NCBI RefSeq assembly: GCF_030065885.1
Contig: NZ_JASJCS010000057.1
Span: forward strand, 1 to 33,251
Length of the DNA: 33,251 nt
Direction of reading: 5' to 3'
DNA from: Ilumatobacter sp.
GTDB taxonomy: Bacteria > Actinomycetota > Acidimicrobiia > Acidimicrobiales > Ilumatobacteraceae
In this document: positions 24,211-29,602 of the stretch, piece by piece
How positions within the stretch are numbered: the stretch's first letter is position 1
Layout: every line of letters starts with the position of its first letter
The notes under the pieces: model-generated
Databases searched by the model: none
What the model was told of the DNA's origin: nothing
What the model saw: the letters and a program-made list of their open reading frames with translations, nothing else
Position numbers and translations under genes: made by a program

Positions 24211-24914
24211 GGCGCCGGGACGGACCGCCGGTGGTCCTCCACGACCCTGCCGTCGAGCATGCGCACGAGTCGCTCCGCGGACGAGCCGATGTCCGGGTCG
24301 TGGGTGACGAGCACGAGCGTGAGGCCGTCAGCGTGCAGCTCGCGAAGCAGCTCCATCACCGACGTGGCCGTCTCGGAGTCGAGCGCCCCGGTGGGTTCGT
24401 CGGCCCAGACGAGCCTCGGGCGGTTGGCGAGCGCGCGGGCGATCGCGACGCGCTGCTGCTCGCCTCCAGACAGCTCCATCGGTCGATGCGTCGTCCGGTG
24501 GCCGAGGCCGACGCGATCCAACGTCTCGATCGCACGCCGCCGCGCGTCGCGAGCCGTCGAACCGCCGAGCAGGAGCGGCAGCTCGACGTTCTCGGCCGCG
24601 CTGAAGACCGGGATCAGGTTGAACGCCTGGAAGACGAACCCCATCGTGGCCGCACGTTCGCGGGTGCGCGCCAGGTCGGACATCTCGTGCAGCACCCGCC
24701 CGTCGAACAGCACGTGGCCGGCGTCGATGTCGTCGAGCCCCGACAAGCAGTTCAGCAACGTCGTCTTGCCCGAACCCGACGGGCCCATGACGGCGACGAA
24801 CTCGCCGTCGGTGACGTCGAGATCGAGGTCGTCGAGCGCGACGACGCGGTCCGCACCCGACTGGTAGACCTTTCGCACCCGGTCTGCGCGCAGGATCACC
24901 CTGTCCGAGGCCAC
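24207..24914 (-). CDS. MacB/LolD-type ABC transporter ATPase
   Basis: A 235-residue ATP-binding subunit with Walker A 'GPSGSGKTTLL', signature 'LSGGEQQRVAIARAL', Walker B 'RLVWADEPTGALD' and the H-loop 'LVTHDPDI'. The 'VFQAFNLIPVFSAAENVELPLL' segment is typical of the MacB/LolD subfamily that drives FtsX-like permeases. It starts with GTG at 24914 and overlaps the permease by 4 bases. It is transcribed away from the SDR gene across a 363-bp gap that contains the tandem array. Confidence 0.95.
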   Translation of the reverse strand: MASDRVILRADRVRKVYQSGADRVVALDDLDLDVTDGEFVAVMGPSGSGKTTLLNCLSGLDDIDAGHVLFDGRVLHEMSDLARTRERAATMGFVFQAFNLIPVFSAAENVELPLLLGGSTARDARRRAIETLDRVGLGHRTTHRPMELSGGEQQRVAIARALANRPRLVWADEPTGALDSETATSVMELLRELHADGLTLVLVTHDPDIGSSAERLVRMLDGRVVEDHRRSVPAP

Positions 24915-25105
24915 GTCGCCATCGTGCGCGCTGCGGGCCCGACCGCTCCAGGGCCGGAGGTCATCGAGCCCATCATCACCCTCACCCCCTCATTCCCTGG
25001 CCCCACCGCCCCACCGCTCTCCCCTCGCCGCTCGACCGTCGCCCGGTGGTGTGGCGAGACCTCGGCGTCGGCGACGGGGATGGCCAGGATCTACGGTCGG
25101 ACGAC
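24915..25105. other. Divergent intergenic promoter region
   Basis: This is the gene-free part of the 363-bp gap between the ABC ATPase and the SDR gene, before the tandem array. It contains a pyrimidine-rich stretch (about 24970-25030) and, at its right end, the TACGGT box facing the SDR gene. I see no hairpin terminator or recognisable operator. Confidence 0.5.
25092..25097 (+). promoter_or_regulatory. Candidate -10 box (TACGGT) of the SDR transcript
   Basis: TACGGT is followed by 8 nt and then the ATC of the first array unit, the same spacing that separates such boxes from start codons at leaderless genes elsewhere in the window. Transcription would start at about 25104-25106, so nearly the whole leader is the repeat array. 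Confidence 0.45.
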
Positions 25106-25292
25106 ATCGAGCCGAGGGACATGGAGCTGACGACATGGAGCTGACGACATGGAGCTGACGACATGGAGCTGACGACATGGAGCTGACGACATGGAGCTGA
25201 GGGACATGGAGCTGAGGGACATGGAGCTGACGACATCGAGCCGAGGGACATCGAGCTGACGACATGGAGCTGACGACATGGAGCTGAGGGAC
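25106..25292 (+). repeat. Tandem array of 13 ribosome-site/start-codon units before the SDR gene
   Basis: Thirteen head-to-tail units occur in two forms: a 14-bp form ATGGAGCTGACGAC and a 15-bp form ATGGAGCTGAGGGAC. Three units (1, 10, 11) have ATC in place of ATG, and two of these (1, 10) also have CCG in place of CTG. Unit starts are 25106, 25121, 25135, 25149, 25163, 25177, 25191, 25206, 25221, 25235, 25250, 25264 and 25278. The last unit is the first five codons of the SDR gene. In the ATG units, GGAG sits 8 or 9 nt before the next unit's ATG. Upstream ATGs open only short frames that reach TGA before entering the gene. Confidence 0.95.
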
Positions 25293-26117
25293 AGGGTCGT
25301 GGTCATCACCGGTGGCGGGTCGGGCATCGGCGAAGCACTCGCGAGAGCAGCCGCCGACGAGGGCGCCCGGCACGTCGTCGTCGCCGATCTCGACGCCGAC
25401 GGGGCCCATCGGGTCGCCGCCGACATCGACGGCACCGCTGCGGTCGTGGATGTCAGGGACGAGGCGGCCGTGAAGGACCTCGTCGACTCCACCGAGGCCG
25501 CCCATGGGCCGATCGACGTCTTCGTCTCGAACGCGGGCTACGTGACCGGTGCCGGCGTCGAGGATCCGAACGAGTCGATCCAGAAGATGTGGGAGGTCCA
25601 CTGCATGGCCCACATCTACGCCGCGCGCGCCGTCCTGCCGTCGATGATCGCCCGGGGCGAGGGGTATCTCCTCAACACCGCGTCGGCCGCCGGACTGTTG
25701 ACCCAGATCGGTTCGATGTCGTACTCGATCACCAAGGCCGCCGCCGTGTCGCTGGCGGAGTGGCTGGCGATCACCCACCATCACCAGGGCATCCGCGTGT
25801 CGGTGCTCTGCCCCCAGGCCGTGCGGACGAACATCATCCGCAACAGCCCGGACAACATGATCGACGGCGACGGCGACGGCTTCGAGGGCGGCGTCGCCAG
25901 TGGCGACGGCGTGATCGAGCCGGCCGACGTGGCGCAGCTGTGCCTGCAGGCGATGCGCGAGGAGCGATTCCTGGTGCTGCCGCACCCCGAGGTGACCACC
26001 TACATGGAACGCAAGGCCACCGATCGCGACCGCTGGCTCGCCGGCATGCGCCGCTTCCAGTCGGCGCTCTTCCCCGACGGACCGCTGCCCGGCGACGCCA
26101 TCGCCCCGAAGCTCTGA
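25278..26117 (+). CDS. SDR-family oxidoreductase
   Basis: A 279-residue classical short-chain dehydrogenase/reductase. It has the nucleotide-binding 'TGGGSGIG' (11-18), acidic 'ADLDADG' suggesting NAD(H) preference, 'NAG' (85-87), and catalytic S136, Y149 and K153 ('YSITK'). The substrate is unknown, but the length and C-terminal tail fit alcohol or hydroxyacyl dehydrogenases. The ATG at 25278 is set by alignment of the N-terminal 'MELRDRVVVITGG' strand. Its first five codons form the last unit of the upstream tandem array, and the GGAG of the preceding unit provides the Shine-Dalgarno. A 7-codon upstream frame (from 25264) stops at 25285-25287, inside this gene, so termination-reinitiation is possible. 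Confidence 0.93.
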   Translation: MELRDRVVVITGGGSGIGEALARAAADEGARHVVVADLDADGAHRVAADIDGTAAVVDVRDEAAVKDLVDSTEAAHGPIDVFVSNAGYVTGAGVEDPNESIQKMWEVHCMAHIYAARAVLPSMIARGEGYLLNTASAAGLLTQIGSMSYSITKAAAVSLAEWLAITHHHQGIRVSVLCPQAVRTNIIRNSPDNMIDGDGDGFEGGVASGDGVIEPADVAQLCLQAMREERFLVLPHPEVTTYMERKATDRDRWLAGMRRFQSALFPDGPLPGDAIAPKL

Positions 26118-26161
26118 GCCGGGCGGGCCGAACTCGGCGCGATGCGCGGTCGGCCGACGCT

Positions 26162-26167
26162 TATGGT
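26162..26167 (+). promoter_or_regulatory. Leaderless-type -10 box (TATGGT) for the MFS gene
   Basis: TATGGT ends 8 nt before the ATG at 26176 within the 58-bp gap after the SDR gene. Independent transcription of the transporter is therefore plausible. Confidence 0.4.
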
Positions 26168-26175
26168 GACGGCGG

Positions 26176-27450
26176 ATGGATGCCGTCAGCAGCCGGTCGA
26201 TCTGGCGTCGTCGAGACGTCACGCTCCTGGTCGGCGGCACCACGGTCAACGGCATCGGTGACTGGCTCCTCGAGCTCGCGCTGCCGCTGTACGTCTTCCT
26301 CGAGACCGAGTCCGGCCTCGCGACGGCGGCGGTCTACATCCTCAACCTGCTCGTCAGCGTCCTGTTCGGCCCGCTCGGCGGCAGCCTCGCCGATCGCTGG
26401 CCGCTGCGCGCCACGCTCGTCGGCACGAACCTGCTGCAGATCCTGGCGCTGGGTCCGCTCCTGCTCGTCAGCCCGGATCGCGTGTGGCCGGTGTACGTGG
26501 TCGCGGTCCTGCAGGGTCTGATCAGCAACGTCAACGATCCAGCGGGATTCGCACTGCTCCCCCGTCTGGTCGGCGACGAGCAACTCGTCGCCGCGAACTC
26601 GGCGATGTCCGCCGGAGGCTCGATCGCGCGGCTCGTCGGCGCCGCACTCGGCGGCATCGCGGTCGCGACCGGCGGCCTCACCGCCGTCGTCGTGGCCGAT
26701 GCGGCCACGTTCGCCGTCGGAGCGCTCACCGCGTGGCTGATCAGCCCGGCGGCCGACCGTCCACCCGCCGGCGACACGGGCGGGGCGCGGGCGGACTCCT
26801 CGGTTCGGGCCGGTCTGCGCGAGCTCCGGGCGCGGCCGGCCGTGACCGCCCTGCTCGGCATCCAGGGGCTCGCGATGCTCGGGTTCGGCGCGTTCCCCGT
26901 GCTCTTCATCGTCTTCGTCACCGAGTACCTGGACGGCGGCGGCACGGAGGTGGGCGTGATCAGGGCGAGCTCGGCCTTCGGCGGGCTCGTCGCGGCCGCG
27001 GTGATCGGCCGGTTCGTCTCCCGGCACCACCCCGCCGAGCTGATGGTCGCCGGTTACCTGTCGTTCGCAGTCGTGGCGTTCCTGTTCGTGAACGGTCCCA
27101 CCGTCACCACCGCGCTCGGTGTCTACATCGTGCTGTTCGCGCTGAGCGGCTTCCCGAACGTGTCGGCACAGGTCGGATCGACGTCGACCGCACAGATGTT
27201 GTGTCCGCCCGACGTGCTCGGTCGTCTCGGCGGACTGATGTCGGCCACCGGCGCCGTCGGGTTCGGCGGCGGGTCACTGCTCGCCGGTGTCCTACTGGAG
27301 TCGTTCACCGCACGGACGCTGTTCAACGGCCAGGTCGTCTGCCTGGTCCTGTGTGGCGTGATCGGCGCCGTCTTCGTCGTCCGGCCGATCCGCCGCGATC
27401 AGACGGCGACCGCAGCCGCCTCGCGTGCCGGGAGCGGCGCCGGCACCTGA
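26176..27450 (+). CDS. MFS transporter (EntS/MFS_3-like)
   Basis: A 424-residue major facilitator protein with about 12 hydrophobic spans. The N-half contains 'LVGGTTVNGIGDWLLELALPLY' and the inter-span loop motif 'GGSLADRWPLRATLVGTN' (DRxxxR-like signature between TM2 and TM3). The C-half contains 'FGGLVAAAVIGRFVSRHH'. It resembles the MFS_3/enterobactin-exporter-like group, usually drug or small-molecule efflux; the substrate is unknown. The first methionine is followed by a second in another frame, so the exact start is uncertain by a codon or two. It is convergent with the GMC oxidoreductase, with 7 nt between the stops. Confidence 0.9.
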   Translation: MDAVSSRSIWRRRDVTLLVGGTTVNGIGDWLLELALPLYVFLETESGLATAAVYILNLLVSVLFGPLGGSLADRWPLRATLVGTNLLQILALGPLLLVSPDRVWPVYVVAVLQGLISNVNDPAGFALLPRLVGDEQLVAANSAMSAGGSIARLVGAALGGIAVATGGLTAVVVADAATFAVGALTAWLISPAADRPPAGDTGGARADSSVRAGLRELRARPAVTALLGIQGLAMLGFGAFPVLFIVFVTEYLDGGGTEVGVIRASSAFGGLVAAAVIGRFVSRHHPAELMVAGYLSFAVVAFLFVNGPTVTTALGVYIVLFALSGFPNVSAQVGSTSTAQMLCPPDVLGRLGGLMSATGAVGFGGGSLLAGVLLESFTARTLFNGQVVCLVLCGVIGAVFVVRPIRRDQTATAAASRAGSGAGT

Positions 27451-27457
27451 CGGGAGC

Positions 27458-28711
27458 TCACGTGACCGGATCGTCGCGCCACCGCGCGCCGAGGCGTTCG
27501 GCCAGCCGGACCACCTCGAGGTACGGGTTCCGTGCCGGCACGCCGGGCAGCAAGGAGGCATCGCCCACGAACAGGTGCTCGTGGCCCTCGACGGCTCCGT
27601 CGGTCCCGCACGCCACGCCCATCCGGCACGAGCCCGATGCGTGGTGGTAGCCACCGAGCCGCTCGCTCGCCCAACCGCGAATGCGCACCGGGTCGCCGCC
27701 GAGCGATGACGCAGGCGTCCCGGCGTCGTCGACGTACACATCGGACACGATCCGCCGGAACGCGTCGTCGTCGAGCAGCTCGAATGCCTCGGCGATCACC
27801 GCCGCCAACCCGTCGAGATCGCGCTCGACCGAGAGCTGACCCAGCTCGATCAGCGGCGGGCCGTCCGGGTCGGGCAGGCTCACCCGGCCCATGCTCGCGA
27901 CATCCAGCCGGCCGGCGAGGAGCACCCCGATCGCCGGGTCACCCGGTACGTGGTTGAGCGCGACGATCTGGCGGCCCGGCCGTTCGACGGTGACCGTGGT
28001 GGCCGGAGCATCCGCGCCGACCGCGTCGCCCTCGAGTCCCAGCGAGATCGCGACCCCCGCGTGGTCCTGCAGCCCCTCTCCGACCCCCGCCACGTCCACA
28101 CCGGATCGCAACAGGATCTCCGGCGTCCGGAACGCTCCTGCGCAGAGCACGACCCGGTCGGCCTCGTACTCGATGCCGTCGGCAGCGATCGCGCCGATCG
28201 CACGCCCGGCATCGATCGCCACCCGTTCGACGACACCACCGGTGACGATGGTCAGGTTGTCCCGGTGCATCGCCGGGCGGAGATAGGCGTCAGCGGCCGT
28301 GACCCGCCGGCCTTCGCGGCGCACCAGCCCGACCGGCGCCGCGTCCGGCGCCGTGTCGAGCAGGGCGCGGCCGACCCCGCCCAGCGACCACGGCGCTTCG
28401 ATCGGGAGGTCGTGACCCGCACGTTCGGCGTCGAGGTCACCGATGACGACGGCACCGTTCACGAGCGACGACCCACCGAGACCGGCTCCCTGGTGGTACG
28501 GCTCGGCGGCCGTCCCGGCTCGCCGCACGACCATCGCGTCGGCGAGTCGCGCAGGCGCATCGAGCACCGGGCCGACATCGCCGGGGACCGGCGCCGGTCC
28601 GTGATCAGGGCCGGCCTCGATCAGCGTCACGGCATGATCGGGTCGCTCACTCAGGCGAGCAGCCACCACGCTGCCGGCTGCGCCGCCGCCGACGACGACC
28701 CACCGCGTCAT
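27458..28711 (-). CDS. Compact GMC-family FAD oxidoreductase
   Basis: The 417-residue enzyme has the FAD-binding 'VVVGGGAAGSVVAARLSE' at the extreme N-terminus, the GMC signature 'GAGLGGSSLVNGAVVIGD', 'VVLCAGAFRTPEILLRSGV' and the C-terminal active-site block 'GYHHASGSCRMG' plus 'FVGDASLLPGVPARNPYLEV', which supply the catalytic His and Asn positions. It should oxidise an alcohol group. At 417 residues it is about 100 shorter than usual choline-dehydrogenase-type members, with a reduced substrate domain. The ATG overlaps the stop of the histidine phosphatase gene by 4 bases (ATGA), so the two are probably coupled. Substrate unknown. Confidence 0.9.
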   Translation of the reverse strand: MTRWVVVGGGAAGSVVAARLSERPDHAVTLIEAGPDHGPAPVPGDVGPVLDAPARLADAMVVRRAGTAAEPYHQGAGLGGSSLVNGAVVIGDLDAERAGHDLPIEAPWSLGGVGRALLDTAPDAAPVGLVRREGRRVTAADAYLRPAMHRDNLTIVTGGVVERVAIDAGRAIGAIAADGIEYEADRVVLCAGAFRTPEILLRSGVDVAGVGEGLQDHAGVAISLGLEGDAVGADAPATTVTVERPGRQIVALNHVPGDPAIGVLLAGRLDVASMGRVSLPDPDGPPLIELGQLSVERDLDGLAAVIAEAFELLDDDAFRRIVSDVYVDDAGTPASSLGGDPVRIRGWASERLGGYHHASGSCRMGVACGTDGAVEGHEHLFVGDASLLPGVPARNPYLEVVRLAERLGARWRDDPVT

Positions 28712-29412
28712 TCCGCCTGCTGATCGCCGGCACCCCGCTCGGTCTGGTCCGGCAGACCGACGAGGTGTGCGGCGTCGTTGTACCGGTCGAGCCGCCACTG
28801 GCCAGACGGGACCCTGGTGAACGACGTGATCGCCGTGTTGCGCGTGTGCAGGTGCAACGGACCGGGCGGGATCCGCAGGAAGTAGCGGAACGCCGCCTCG
28901 ACCACGCCGCCGTGGCAGGCGACGACGATCGAACCCCCGGCGTGAAGACCGACGACGGCGGACAGCGCCGCGCCGACCCGTAGATGGAACTCGCCGACGG
29001 TCTCGCCTCCCGGGAACGTCACGCCGTGCGGGTCACCGTGCCAGTCGGGCATGCCGTAGCGGTCGATGAACTCGTCGAAGGCGAGTCCGTCGCACTCGGG
29101 CCCCGGGTCGTGCTCGCCGAACCCCTCGTCGATGTCGATCCCGCCGTCGACGTCGAGGTCGGCTGCGAAGCCCAGCGCAGGTGCGATGATCTGCGCGGTC
29201 TCGATGGCACGCGGGTACCCGCTGGCATACAGCACGGAGGCCTCCAGCTCGCCGGTCTCGGCGATCCGCGCCCGGAGCCGATCGGCCTGCTGACGCCCGA
29301 GCGCCGAGAGGCCCGTGCACGTCCGCGGCCCGCCGACGACGCGGCGCACCGTCACCTGCGACTCGCCGTGCCTGATGAGGACGACGCGGGTCGGCTCGAT
29401 GTCGTCGCTCAC
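28708..29412 (-). CDS. Histidine phosphatase family protein
   Basis: A 234-residue phosphoglycerate-mutase-like phosphatase. The phospho-accepting histidine is in 'VLIRHGESQ' and the second catalytic histidine in 'VVACHGGVVEA'; 'SGYPRAIETAQIIAPAL' and 'FPGGETVGEF' are family blocks. It could act on small phosphoesters. The GTG start at 29412 overlaps the stop of a 25-codon upstream frame (GTGA), and GGTGG lies about 9 nt upstream. It overlaps the GMC gene downstream by 4 bases. Substrate unknown. Confidence 0.9.
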   Translation of the reverse strand: MSDDIEPTRVVLIRHGESQVTVRRVVGGPRTCTGLSALGRQQADRLRARIAETGELEASVLYASGYPRAIETAQIIAPALGFAADLDVDGGIDIDEGFGEHDPGPECDGLAFDEFIDRYGMPDWHGDPHGVTFPGGETVGEFHLRVGAALSAVVGLHAGGSIVVACHGGVVEAAFRYFLRIPPGPLHLHTRNTAITSFTRVPSGQWRLDRYNDAAHLVGLPDQTERGAGDQQAE

Positions 29413-29486
29413 CCGCCGACCACCCGGACCATCATCCGGGCGATCATCCCCCCGCCGTTCCAGGTGCCTGCCGACTGCACAGCCAT
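29409..29486 (-). CDS. Putative 25-residue leader peptide coupled to the phosphatase gene
   Basis: A short frame begins at an ATG exactly 7 nt after TACGGT and ends with a TGA that overlaps the phosphatase GTG start (GTGA). It encodes 25 residues with a Gly-rich centre ('TWNGGGMIARMM') and no cysteine or obvious amino-acid run typical of attenuators. The precise -10 spacing and coupled end suggest it is translated, perhaps to deliver ribosomes to the phosphatase start. No homology is known to me. Confidence 0.4.
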   Translation of the reverse strand: MAVQSAGTWNGGGMIARMMVRVVGG

Positions 29487-29493
29487 GACCCGG

Positions 29494-29499
29494 ACCGTA
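29494..29499 (-). promoter_or_regulatory. Leaderless-type -10 box (TACGGT) for the micro-ORF/phosphatase transcript
   Basis: TACGGT is followed by 7 nt and the ATG at 29486. It lies back to back with the purL box about 91 bp away. Confidence 0.45.
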
Positions 29500-29589
29500 G
29501 CCCGACGGCGCGTTCGCCGTGCGCCCGCTCGCGCCGCCGGTGCACGTATACATTTCGTTCAGATTGCACGGGTGTGGTGTGGTACCTCC

Positions 29590-29595
29590 TAACTT
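29590..29595 (+). promoter_or_regulatory. Leaderless-type -10 box (TAACTT) for purL
   Basis: TAACTT is followed by 7 nt and the GTG at 29603. A TTGCAC (29564-29569) lies 20 bp upstream, longer than the usual 17-bp spacer. TATACA at 29547-29552 is an alternative -10. Confidence 0.35.
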
Positions 29596-29602
29596 CGCGT
29601 CA

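Noticed and set aside
21040..24867. 1275-codon plus-strand open frame
   Set aside because: Low-complexity Arg/Asp/His-rich translation antisense to the ABC permease and ATPase, which carry family motifs; a GC-rich shadow frame.
25106..25292. Tandem array considered as a CRISPR array
   Set aside because: Units are 14-15 bp, directly adjacent and without unique spacers, and no cas genes are near.
24990..26255. Long minus-strand open frame through the array and the SDR gene
   Set aside because: Its repetitive Ser/Pro/Cys-rich peptide is the antisense of the repeats, and the rest is antisense to a clear SDR protein.
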